A stretch of DNA of 64,000 bases, taken from WHSW01 sp963821345. Lineage in GTDB: Bacteria; Actinomycetota; Thermoleophilia; Solirubrobacterales; 70-9. Shown here one piece after another: positions 16,641-24,630 of this stretch (within the stretch, counting starts at the first letter, position 1; each line of letters starts with the position of its first letter). The DNA is taken from assembly GCA_963821345.1 (NCBI GenBank), contig CAWGDM010000001.1, positions 434,001-498,000 of the forward strand, read 5' to 3'. Position numbers and translations under genes: made by a program. The notes under the pieces were generated by a model. It saw only the letters and a program-made list of their open reading frames with translations, was not told the DNA's origin and did no database searches.

Positions 16641-17213
16641 ATGGAAGCGTCGATCAGCAGCGCCGAGGCGCGCGAGGCGGTCAAGGGATTCTCGCGGCTG
16701 TGGTGGCTGTGGCTCGTCTTCGGGATCTTCTGGGCCGTCGTCGGGCTGGTGATCCTGCAGTTCGACCAGGCGTCGATCAACACCGTCGGGATCCTCGTCG
16801 GGATCATGTTCCTGGTCACCTCGATGCAGCAGTTTGCGATCATGATGCTGGTCGACGAGCGGCGCTGGCTGTTCGGGCTCTTCGCCGTCCTCTTCTTGAT
16901 CTGCGGGATCCTGTCGCTGATCAGCCCCGAGAACACGTTTGCGGCCCTCGCCGACATGCTCGGCTTCCTGTTCCTGATCGTCGGCGTCTTCTGGCTGATC
17001 CAGGCGTTCGTCTCGCGCGAGGTGAACGAGCTCTGGTGGCTGGGCCTGATCGCCGGGATCCTGATGGTGATCCTCGCCTTCTGGACCTCGGGCCAGTTCT
17101 TCATCGAGAAGCAGTACGTGCTGCTGGTCTTCGCCGGGATCTGGGCGCTGATGCAGGGCGTCACCGACGTCGTGCGGGCGTTCCAGATCCGCAAGCTCGG
17201 CGAGATGGTCTGA
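16641..17213 (+). CDS. HdeD-like (DUF308) membrane protein
   Basis: This 190-residue protein contains six hydrophobic segments arranged as three similar pairs (LWLVFGIFWAVVGLVIL, LFGLFAVLFLICGILSL, WLGLIAGILMVILAFW), the layout of HdeD/DUF308. HdeD in enterobacteria is tied to acid resistance, and glutamate decarboxylase is encoded in this window. However, no copy of the 17-bp operator lies upstream, so co-regulation is not supported. The ATG follows GAAAGGGGCGG. Confidence 0.88.
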   Translation: MEASISSAEAREAVKGFSRLWWLWLVFGIFWAVVGLVILQFDQASINTVGILVGIMFLVTSMQQFAIMMLVDERRWLFGLFAVLFLICGILSLISPENTFAALADMLGFLFLIVGVFWLIQAFVSREVNELWWLGLIAGILMVILAFWTSGQFFIEKQYVLLVFAGIWALMQGVTDVVRAFQIRKLGEMV

Positions 17214-17218
17214 TCGCA

Positions 17219-17224
17219 TAGGCT
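17219..17224 (+). promoter_or_regulatory. -10 box of leaderless SRPBCC promoter
   Basis: TAGGCT lies 8 nt before the GTG start at 17233, just past the stop of the HdeD-like gene. No Shine-Dalgarno sequence lies between. Confidence 0.4.
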
Positions 17225-17232
17225 GCGCGCCG

Positions 17233-17685
17233 GTGTCGGCGCCCGCCGCAAGCACAGCCCGCAACTCGGTCCACCTGACGGCGGAGGCCGCCGGGTCGCC
17301 GGACGAGGTCTTCACGTACCTGACCGACCACTTCTTCGAGCTCTGGCCGGGGAAGGCGAGGGTGCTCGAGGCCGGCGACGACCCGGCGGAGCCGATGGGC
17401 CTGGGGATGGTGCGGTCGATGGACCCGCCGGGCTCGGCGAAGCTCGAGGAGCGGATCATCGCCCACGAGCGGCCGAAGCTGATCGAGTACACGGTGATCA
17501 ACGACGCCCCGCTCTCCAACCACCTCGGGCGGCTGGAGCTGACGCCGACCGCGAACGGCACCCGGCTCGATTACACGATCGACTTCGACTACAAGCCCGC
17601 GTTCCTGGGCCCGGTCGTCGCCGGGGTGCTGAGGACCACCTGGCGGACGACCGGCGCCCGCAAGCTCCGCGCCGCGTTCAAGTAA
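17233..17685 (+). CDS. SRPBCC/START-like ligand-binding protein
   Basis: This 150-residue protein begins with a beta strand and VEAAGSPDEVFTYLTD-like opening (EAAGSPDEVFTYLTDHFFEL) and continues with the strand pattern ERIIAHERPKLIEYTVIND and RLDYTIDFDYKPAFLGPVV, as in polyketide cyclase/START-fold proteins. A long C-terminal helix ends the fold. The family binds hydrophobic ligands; the ligand here is not apparent. It follows the HdeD-like gene by 19 nt but has its own TAGGCT box. Confidence 0.78.
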   Translation: MSAPAASTARNSVHLTAEAAGSPDEVFTYLTDHFFELWPGKARVLEAGDDPAEPMGLGMVRSMDPPGSAKLEERIIAHERPKLIEYTVINDAPLSNHLGRLELTPTANGTRLDYTIDFDYKPAFLGPVVAGVLRTTWRTTGARKLRAAFK

Positions 17686-17692
17686 GCCTCGG

Positions 17693-18493
17693 TCAGAGGT
17701 ATTGGCCGACGTTGACGCTGACCTTGGTCGCGTCCATGTCGCCGTCGTCGCGGATCGCGGTCGCCGCCTCGGCCGCGGCCGCGTAGGCGACCCAGGCGAG
17801 CTGGCTGCCGAGGCTGATCCGCTGGGCGCCGGCGGCGAAGATCTCGGCGATCGACAGGCCGCCCGGCAGGGCGAGCGCGTTGACGGGCTTCGAGACCGCC
17901 GCGCAGACCGCCGCGATCTCCTCGGTCGTCTTCAGGAACGGCGCGTAGAGGCAGTCGGCGCCGGCGCTCTCGTAGGCCTGAAGGCGGGCGATCGTGTCGT
18001 CGAGGTCGGGGTTGCCGCGCAAGTGATTCTCGGCGCGGGCGGTGAGCGTGAACTCGAAGTCGAGCGCGCGAGCCGCTTCGACCGCGGCGGCGACCCGCTC
18101 GGCGGCGACGCCCGCCTCGTAGAGGCCCGTCTGCGGGTCGTAGTCCTCGATCGAGCCGCCGACGGCACCCGCCTCGGCCACCCGGGTGATCGCCTCGGCC
18201 GCGTCGGCCGGGTCGGGCCCGTAGCCGTTCTCGAGGTCGACCGAGACCGGCAGCGGGGTCGCGGCGTCGACCGAGCGCACGTGGTCGCAGACCTGGTCCA
18301 GGGTCACCCCGCCGTCGGCCGCGCCGAGCGTGAACGCGAAGCCACCGCTGGTCGTCGCCAGGGCGTGGTAGCCAAGCCCGGCGAGGATCTTCGCCGAGCC
18401 CGCGTCCCAGGGATTCGGGATCACGAACGGATCGCCCTCGTGCAGGGCGCGCAGGGCGGCGCCCTTCTCGGACTGACTCGGCTGGGCTGACAT
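17693..18493 (-). CDS. Isocitrate lyase/PEP mutase family protein
   Basis: This 266-residue protein has the family barrel motifs: NPWDAGSAKIL near the start, SVDLENGYGPDPADAAE (Mg-binding Asp/Glu segment), GGSIEDYD, and LTARAENHLRG. It lacks the KKCGH motif of true isocitrate lyases. It may be a carboxyphosphonoenolpyruvate mutase-like or 2-methylisocitrate lyase-like enzyme splitting or rearranging a small carboxylate. The substrate is uncertain. The ATG at 18493 follows GGAAGGAGA. It diverges from the amine oxidase. Confidence 0.88.
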   Translation of the reverse strand: MSAQPSQSEKGAALRALHEGDPFVIPNPWDAGSAKILAGLGYHALATTSGGFAFTLGAADGGVTLDQVCDHVRSVDAATPLPVSVDLENGYGPDPADAAEAITRVAEAGAVGGSIEDYDPQTGLYEAGVAAERVAAAVEAARALDFEFTLTARAENHLRGNPDLDDTIARLQAYESAGADCLYAPFLKTTEEIAAVCAAVSKPVNALALPGGLSIAEIFAAGAQRISLGSQLAWVAYAAAAEAATAIRDDGDMDATKVSVNVGQYL

Positions 18494-18546
18494 CTGGTCT
18501 CCTTCCGGCGGGCGACTGGGGGTGCCGCCTATTGTGGCTTGCCTCG

Positions 18547-20032
18547 ATGGAGCAACGACGGGGGATCTCTCGGCGTGAGCTGCTGCGGCGCGGAGCGGGC
18601 GGGGCGGCGGCGCTGGCGCTGGGCCCGGCCGTGTTCGGATGCTCGAAGGCGCGGTCGGCGTCCGAGCCGCGGATCGTGATCGTCGGCGCCGGTCTCGCCG
18701 GGCTGCGCCTGCGCCCTTCGACTGCACGACCGCGGCGTCGCCGCGACCGTCTACGAGGCGAACCCCGACCGGATCGGCGGGCGCTGCTGGACCTCGCGCG
18801 ACTGGGACAACGACCAGACGGCCGAGCACGGCGGCGAGTTCATCGACTCGCGCCACGACCGGATGCGGGCGCTGGCGAAGCGCTTCGGGTTCGAGCTCAC
18901 CGACCTGTACGCGATCTCGAACCCCGGCACCACGCGGCTGTGGCTGAACGGGCGGCTCGTGCGCCGGTCGTCGATGCGCGCCGAGCGGCGGCTGTTCGAG
19001 CGCCTGCTGATCCGCGACGCGCGTCGGGTCGGCGCCTACAGCGCCCCCAATCACACCGCCGCCGCGGTCGCCTTCGACCGGCTCTCGGTCGCCGACTGGC
19101 TCGACCGGCGGCTGCCCGGCGGCGCCGCCAGCCCGTGGGGCCAGTACGTGTGGGCCGAGATGGCATCGGAGTTCGGGCTCGACGCGACCCGGCTCAGCGC
19201 CCTCAACCTGTTCGCCCAGTACGTCGAGAGCACGCCGGGCGCCGACGAGCGCTACCACGTCAAGGGTGGCAACGACCAGATCGTCGACGCGATCGCCGCG
19301 ACCCTCCCCGACGCGACGATCCACCGGGGCGCGCCGCTGGAGGCGGTGGTCAGGCGCGGCGACGAGTACGCGCTGCGCTTCGCCGACAGCGCCGCGGAGG
19401 TGACCGCCGACCAGCTGGTGTTGGCGATCCCGTTCGCCACCCTGCGCCGCGTCGACCTCGCCCAGGCGAGCCTGAGCGCCAAGAAGCTGCGCTGCATCAA
19501 GGACCTGGGGATGGGGACCAACGCGAAGGTGATGCTGCAGTTCGACCGTCGCCCGCGCGAATACGGCGACTGGAACGGCTACATGGGCAGCGACGACCCG
19601 TTCCTGCTCACCTGGGAGAGCACCCTCGGCGAGCCCGGGCAGACGAGCATCGTCACCACCTTCTTCGGCGGCCGCTCGGGCGCCGGCGGCCTGGTCGCCG
19701 ACGCCGCACACGGGCCCACCGTCCCGCGCGAGCTGCGGCGAGTCCGCGGCGCCCTGACCCAGGGCGGCCGGATGCGCCTGCCGGGCCTCGCCGACGGGTT
19801 CAACGGCCGGGCCTGGACCGACCACTGGGTCGCCGACCCGTGGGCGCGCGGTTCCTATGCCGCCTTCCTCCCGGGCCAGTACACCAAGTACTACGGCTAC
19901 GCCGGCCGCCCCGAGGGCGCCGTCCACTTCGCCGGCGAGCACACCGCGACCGTCAACCAGGGCTACCTGGAGGGCGCGGTCGAGTCCGGCGAGCGGGCCG
20001 CCACCGAGGTGCTGGCGGCGGTCCGTGGCTGA
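18547..20032 (+). CDS. Tat-exported flavin amine oxidase (frame broken near 18708)
   Basis: The N-terminus carries a twin-arginine signal (ISRRELLRRGAGG) with a lipobox-like VFGCS, so export as a folded lipoprotein is likely. The FAD dinucleotide motif IVIVGAGLAGL is followed by a break: skipping one C in GCGCCTGCGCCC joins it to RLHDRGVAATVYEANPDRIG and GGRCW. The remainder is amine-oxidase-like, with YHVKGGNDQIVDAIA and a C-terminal FAD contact GAVHFAGEHTA. It should oxidise an amine outside the membrane. Substrate unknown. A TATTGT box lies 11 nt before the ATG. Confidence 0.85.
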
Positions 20033-20066
20033 TCCACGCGGCTATCCTTTGCCGACAACCGAATAC

Positions 20067-20437
20067 GGGGGCGACTTAGCTTCGACGTGGATCTCTATCG
20101 CCCTGATGTTGCGAGTCGAGGACCCCGGGTTGGCCTCGTAAAACTCTCCCGGGAACCAATCAAATGCGGACTCCAATCACGAGTTCGCCCTCGCTGCCTA
20201 ATTAGGTAGCTGAGGGAGTCGCTCCGGGAAGCCCGCGCCCCGGACCAGCGGCTTCATTAGCGGGCTCACCGGCCGCATAGGACCCTCGATCAGGCCGGGA
20301 AACCATTAGGAGGGTGTGGCGCCGGGTACGTGCCCCGGGGATCGACCTAACCGGCGCCGAGATCAGACTCCACGGGAACGCTCGTTGACGCATCAGAGCA
20401 GGCTCCGCGGACGTGGGTGCAATTCCCACCGCCTCCA
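20067..20437 (+). ncRNA. ssrA: Transfer-messenger RNA (tmRNA)
   Basis: The 5' end GGGGGCGACTTAGCTTCGAC and the 3' end CGCCTCCA pair as a 7-bp acceptor stem with one G-U, and GTGGGTGCAATTCCCAC forms the T arm (GTTC replaced by CAATTCC). The tag frame reads GCG GAC TCC AAT CAC GAG TTC GCC CTC GCT GCC TAA (20166-20201), giving ADSNHEFALAA, a normal actinobacterial proteolysis tag. The CCA end is not encoded (ATCA follows), so it must be added. With SmpB, encoded 6.5 kb away, it rescues stalled ribosomes. Confidence 0.95.
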
Positions 20438-20462
20438 TCAACAGGGCCTCCGGGGCCTTGTC

Positions 20463-21257
20463 TCACTTCTCGCCCTTGGCCGCGATCTTCGCCTCGTAGT
20501 CGGCCTCGGTCGAGCCGCCGATCGCGGTCCGGACCGAGTCCTTGAACCGGTCCGTGCGCCGGCCGGGATGGAAGCGCTTTTCGGCGCGCTCCTGCTTATG
20601 CGGGTTGCGCTCGCCGTAGAACCGGCGCGCCCAGGCGGAGTCGGGCTTGCCCAGGCGACAGGCGCCGTACAGCGCCAGCGGCGGAACCAGGAGGCCGAAG
20701 ATGCCGTGCATCATCCGGTGCTTGGCGAAGCAGATCGCGATGAAGCAGAGGTGGACGAGCAGTAACGCGATGCTGCCGACGATCGCCCAGGCCGAGCTGT
20801 CGTCGACGTCGAACGGCTGGATCCCGAGCAGAATCAGGCACAGGGCCAGCACCGCGATCACGGTCGCGTCGATCGACTGGCGTCCCTCGTTCGACCAGTA
20901 GACGTCGTCGAGGTGGACCCAGAGCGCGAACTCGTCGATCGTCAACCCGACCCCGATCCCGAAGAAGACGGCGCAGATCCCGTAGATGAAGTCGGTGGCG
21001 AAACCGGCGAAGCTGATCGCTCCGGCGAGCATCATCATCACGATCCCGAACACCAGGTGGTGGACGTGGACGCCGCCGGTTTCGACGCTGCCCGGCCACC
21101 AGGGGACCCGCGGGCTGCGCATCAGCCGCGTGCTCATGCGGATGAAGCTGAACGAGCCGAGGAAGCCGAGCAGGACCAGAAACAGCCACTGGCGGCCGTC
21201 GGCGACCAGCTGGTCGTTCCAGAAGTCGGAGATGAACGAGGCCGGGTTGAGAACCAC
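20463..21257 (-). CDS. Conserved integral membrane protein
   Basis: This 264-residue protein has about seven hydrophobic segments in residues 20-210 and a charged, lysine/arginine-rich tail. A notable motif is GGVHVHHLVFGIVMM at the start of the second helix, with three histidines, and DEFALWVHLDDVYW between helices; both could bind a metal. I recognise it only as a conserved actinobacterial membrane protein without assigned role. GTG is chosen as the start because it lies 7 nt after TAGGTT. It converges on ssrA. Confidence 0.75.
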   Translation of the reverse strand: MVLNPASFISDFWNDQLVADGRQWLFLVLLGFLGSFSFIRMSTRLMRSPRVPWWPGSVETGGVHVHHLVFGIVMMMLAGAISFAGFATDFIYGICAVFFGIGVGLTIDEFALWVHLDDVYWSNEGRQSIDATVIAVLALCLILLGIQPFDVDDSSAWAIVGSIALLLVHLCFIAICFAKHRMMHGIFGLLVPPLALYGACRLGKPDSAWARRFYGERNPHKQERAEKRFHPGRRTDRFKDSVRTAIGGSTEADYEAKIAAKGEK

Positions 21258-21264
21258 CGCCCTG

Positions 21265-21270
21265 AACCTA
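21265..21270 (-). promoter_or_regulatory. -10 box, leaderless membrane-protein gene
   Basis: On the minus strand it reads TAGGTT, 7 nt before the GTG at 21257. Confidence 0.5.
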
Positions 21271-21289
21271 TCGTTAGCGCGGCGGCGTT

Positions 21290-21295
21290 TACGCT
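21290..21295 (+). promoter_or_regulatory. -10 box, leaderless APH-like gene
   Basis: TACGCT lies 6 nt before the GTG at 21302 and forms a compact divergent promoter with the box at 21265-21270. Confidence 0.45.
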
Positions 21296-21301
21296 GAGCC
21301 G

Positions 21302-22648
21302 GTGGCGGTCGTCGATCACACCGAGCTGGCGCCCGTGGTCCGCGACGCCGTCGCGAGCGGCGACTTCTCGGCCTTCGGCGAGCTGCTCGCAGCCGACGCC
21401 GTCCTCGACACCAGCAACGAGTCCGGGCGCGTGCGCATCGAGGGGCCCGAGGCGATCATCGCCCACCTCTCCAAGCCTGGTCCCGGCGACCTGGAGCACT
21501 GGGAGGCGCGCGAGTGGCCGACGGGGATCGCGGCGACCTTCGAGTGGCACGGGGCGAGCGGCGTCGATCGCCGCCGCTGGTACGTGCGCCGCGAGGGCGA
21601 GGGGATCACCGCGATCTGGAGCTACGCCGCCAGGGCCGCGGGGGACGCCGGTGCGACGATCCCGGACCAGGTCCTGGCGCTGATCGGCTCGGGGGCCCGG
21701 CGCGAGCCGCTCGCCCACGGCGGCAACTCGGGCGCGGCCCTGGAGCGGGTGACGCTCGCCGACGGCACCGGGTTGATCGCCAAGCGGGTCGGTCCGGCCT
21801 CCGACTGGCTGGGTCGGGTGACCCGCGACCGCGGGCGCACCGCGCTGCTCTGGGACGCGGGCGTGTTCGATCGCCTTCCCGCCTCGCTCGGCCACGGGAT
21901 CGAGGCGGTGGTCGCCGACGGCGACGGCTGGTGGGTGGTGATGCGGGATCTGTCGGCGACCTTTCTCGGCGATCAGCGGCGGCTATCGCGCGATGAGAGC
22001 CGCCGGATCCTCGGCGTCGCCGCCCAACTGCACGCCGAGTTCGCCGGCGAGAAGCCCGACGGCGCGGCGACGCTCGCCGACCGGATCGGGATGACGTCGC
22101 TGCGAGTCGCCGACGCCGAGCAGGCGAGCTCCGATCTGCTGCCGAAGCAACTCCCCGCCGCCTGGGACGCGTTCGCCGAGTCGGTGCCCGCAGAGGTCGG
22201 CGACGAGGTGATGGCGGCGGTCGCCGACCCGGGACCGCTGGCGGCCGCGCTCGAGCACACCGGGCGCATCACCTTGATCCACGGCGACCTGCGCGACGAC
22301 AACCTCGGGCTCACCGACGACCAGGTGATCCTGCTCGACTGGGACCTGGCCGCGGTCGGGACGCCGACGGTCGAGTTCGCCTGGTACCTGGTCCACGACG
22401 CCTGGCGGATCGACGGCGACCACGACCGGATCGAGGCCGACTATCGCGCCGCCGAGGCCGACTCGCTCGACGAGCGCGAACTCGAGCTCGGCATCCTCAG
22501 CGGCCTGGTCATGTACGGATGGATCTTCGGCCACTCGCTGCGCGTCCACCCCGACCCGGCCGAGCGCGCCTGGGCCGCGGCCGAGCTCGGCTGGTGGGTA
22601 CCGCGAACCCGCCGCGCGCTGGAGGCGACGGGAGGGATGCCGCGGTGA
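21302..22648 (+). CDS. Aminoglycoside phosphotransferase-like kinase with SnoaL-like N-terminus
   Basis: This is a 448-residue protein. Residues 1-110 resemble a SnoaL/NTF2-like fold (DFSAFGELLAADAVLDT, later FEWHGASGVDRRRWYVRR). The rest is an APH/choline-kinase-like domain with a nucleotide-loop region (HGGNSGAALERVTL), catalytic loop LIHGDLRDDNLG and Mg-binding VILLDWDLA. It probably phosphorylates a small hydroxylated compound; resistance is only one possibility. Its stop overlaps the GTG of a separate SnoaL-like gene, so two NTF2-like domains occur in a row. Confidence 0.85.
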   Translation: MAVVDHTELAPVVRDAVASGDFSAFGELLAADAVLDTSNESGRVRIEGPEAIIAHLSKPGPGDLEHWEAREWPTGIAATFEWHGASGVDRRRWYVRREGEGITAIWSYAARAAGDAGATIPDQVLALIGSGARREPLAHGGNSGAALERVTLADGTGLIAKRVGPASDWLGRVTRDRGRTALLWDAGVFDRLPASLGHGIEAVVADGDGWWVVMRDLSATFLGDQRRLSRDESRRILGVAAQLHAEFAGEKPDGAATLADRIGMTSLRVADAEQASSDLLPKQLPAAWDAFAESVPAEVGDEVMAAVADPGPLAAALEHTGRITLIHGDLRDDNLGLTDDQVILLDWDLAAVGTPTVEFAWYLVHDAWRIDGDHDRIEADYRAAEADSLDERELELGILSGLVMYGWIFGHSLRVHPDPAERAWAAAELGWWVPRTRRALEATGGMPR

Positions 22649-23064
22649 GCGACACGAACATCGATCGGGTCCAGAAGCTCTTCGGCCGCTTCAACGAGAG
22701 CGGCGAGCTCGACTTCTCGCTCGTTGACCCCGAGGTCGAGCTTCATGACCGCCCCGACGTCCCCGACCACCGCGTCTGGCGTGGTCACGACGGTGTGCGC
22801 GGCTTCCTCGCGAAGACGTCCGAGCACTTCGACCCGATCCGCTGGCAGCCGGGCGAGATGATCGCCCAGGGCCGCCACGTGATCGTCCCGACCCACGTCG
22901 TCGCGTACGGCGCTGCCAGCGGCGCACCGATCGAGCTTGACGAGGCGCAGCTGTGGACGTTCGCCGACGGCCTGGTCGTACGGCTGCAGGGGTTCCCGGA
23001 CCTCGAGCAGGCCTACGCGGCCGCCCGAGCGCTCGACGAGGCCGAGCTGCCCGAGCGGCCGTAG
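22645..23064 (+). CDS. SnoaL-like (NTF2-fold) protein
   Basis: This 139-residue protein starts with GTG in a GTGA overlap with the kinase gene. An opening helix (DRVQKLFGRFNESGELDFSL) is followed by the NTF2-like strands VELHDRPDVP, HVIVPTHVVAYG and EAQLWTFADGLVVRLQGFPD. The fold usually holds a small ligand or an isomerase/cyclase site; no diagnostic catalytic set is visible. Coupling to the kinase suggests a shared substrate. Confidence 0.82.
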   Translation: MSDTNIDRVQKLFGRFNESGELDFSLVDPEVELHDRPDVPDHRVWRGHDGVRGFLAKTSEHFDPIRWQPGEMIAQGRHVIVPTHVVAYGAASGAPIELDEAQLWTFADGLVVRLQGFPDLEQAYAAARALDEAELPERP

Positions 23065-23075
23065 GCCGACCCGCG

Positions 23076-23471
23076 CTAGGCGGCTCGGTTGCGGCCTCCG
23101 TAAACCGCGAGCCCGTAGATCACCAGGATGTCGACGATGAACAGCATGAACGCCGCGAACGGGAACGCGTTCTGGGTGAACAGCAGGATCATCGCGTTGA
23201 GGCTGGCGCAGGCGATCCCGAACAACTGGCCGAACGCATGCCCGTTCCAGATCGAGAATGCCGCGATCAGCTGCAGCACGCCGACGATCAGCAGGAACCA
23301 GCCCCACGTGTTGAGATCGTCGAAGATCACGAAGCGTTGATCGCCGCTGAAGAACGCGGAGTCGTCGATCGCCGCGATCCCCCAGATCGCGTTGACAAAG
23401 CCGGCAAACATCAACATCGCGCCGGCGAACAGGAGCCAGCCGGCCCCCTTGTCGGTTCCTGAGTCGTCCAT
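23076..23471 (-). CDS. DUF7144-like four-helix membrane protein, copy 1
   Basis: This 131-residue protein has four transmembrane helices (LLFAGAMLMFAGFVNAIWGI, WFLLIVGVLQLIAAFSIWNG, a third and a fourth). A short extracytoplasmic-looking loop follows helix 1 (DDSAFFSGDQRFVIFDDLNT). It is clearly paralogous to the protein at 37586, with the same NTWGW/NTLGW segment before helix 2. The family role is unknown. The ATG follows AAAGGAGAGAG. Confidence 0.8.
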   Translation of the reverse strand: MDDSGTDKGAGWLLFAGAMLMFAGFVNAIWGIAAIDDSAFFSGDQRFVIFDDLNTWGWFLLIVGVLQLIAAFSIWNGHAFGQLFGIACASLNAMILLFTQNAFPFAAFMLFIVDILVIYGLAVYGGRNRAA

Positions 23472-23513
23472 AGCTCTCTCCTTTGTTGACGGCCTCCCGC
23501 CTGAACCAAAAGG

Positions 23514-24597
23514 CTAGGACCGCCGTCGGACCGCCACCTCGCGCCAGTCGCGGGTTGCCTTTCCCGGCGCGTACTGCGAGGTGAGCCGCTTCGCGATCAC
23601 GCCCTTCAGACCCTGCTTCTTGGCCGCCAGACGCAGGGCGGCGCCGTCGCCGCGGTGATAGCCGGGAACCCGGCAGGCGTCGCCGCCGAGCGCGAGCGCC
23701 TCGAGCCGTTCGCGGCGGCGCTCGTAGGGCAGCTCGAGCAGGCTCTCTCGGCCCGCGTGCAGGAGGTCGAAGGCGATCAGGGTCGCCGGCGAGTCCTTGC
23801 GGCGGCGGCGGATCTCGGAGTCCGACGAGGCGGAGAGGCGGCGCGCGAGTCCCTCGGCCGAGGCCGATCCGTCCTCGCCGAGCACGGCCAGCACCCCGTC
23901 AAGGGCAACCGGCTGGCCGCCGAGCCCGAGCAGGATCGAGCCCAGTTCGGGAAACCGGGGGCGCAGGTCCCTGCCGCCGGCGTCGAGCAGCGACAGGTGG
24001 CCGGTGTCGCAGAGCGCGATCGCCCGCTCGCCCGGCCAGTGGACCTCGTATCCCCAGCTCTCGTCCTGGGTGGCGTTCGGCATCCGCGCCGGCGAGGCGA
24101 GCATCGGCGCCAGCCGCTCGGGCAGCGGCTGACCGGGCTCGGGCCCGTCCATGCGGTGGATCATCCAGTCCTTGCCACGGGTGCGAAACAGCGAGTAGCG
24201 GCCGCTGACCCGCTGACCGTCGAAACGGACGATCAGCTTCGCGTCCTCCCACTTCTCGGCCTCGTAGGTGCCGCGGTCCCAGATCCCCATCGTGCCCCCG
24301 CCGTATTCGCCCTTCGGGATCTCGCCGGCGAACTCGAGGTACTCGAGCGGATGGTCCTCCGTGTGGACGGCGAGCCGGTTGCGGTCCGGGTCGGCGGGCA
24401 CCCCGCGCGGCAGCGCCCAAGAGGCCAGCACCCCATCGCGCTCCAAGCGCAGGTCCCAGTGCAGCCGGGTCGCGTGGTGCTCCTGGATCACGAACCGGTT
24501 GCCCGCGCTCCTTCGCCGCCTTGCCGCTGGGCTCGGAGGTGCGGTCGAAGTCGCGCTTGTCGCGATAGTCGGAGAGCTTGTCGCGCCCGCGCGCCAT
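23514..24597 (-). CDS. LigD-type 3'-phosphoesterase fused to a degenerate ligase domain (frame broken near 24505)
   Basis: The first frame gives MARGRDKLSDYRDKRDF and TSEPSGKAAKE. Skipping one base near 24505 joins it to GNRFVIQEHHATRLHWDLRLE, the phosphoesterase domain signature, with GEIPKGEYGGGTMGIWD later. The C-terminal half resembles an ATP-dependent DNA ligase (GVIAKRLTSQYAPGKATRDW), but the motif I lysine region YEPKWDG is YEVHWPGERAI here. The nucleotidyl-accepting lysine is therefore absent. The phosphoesterase would clean 3' ends in end joining; the ligase part is probably structural. No polymerase domain or Ku gene is seen nearby. Confidence 0.83.
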
Positions 24598-24630
24598 GGG
24601 TGCTACGGCGTCTGAACGCCGCCGCCCGGC

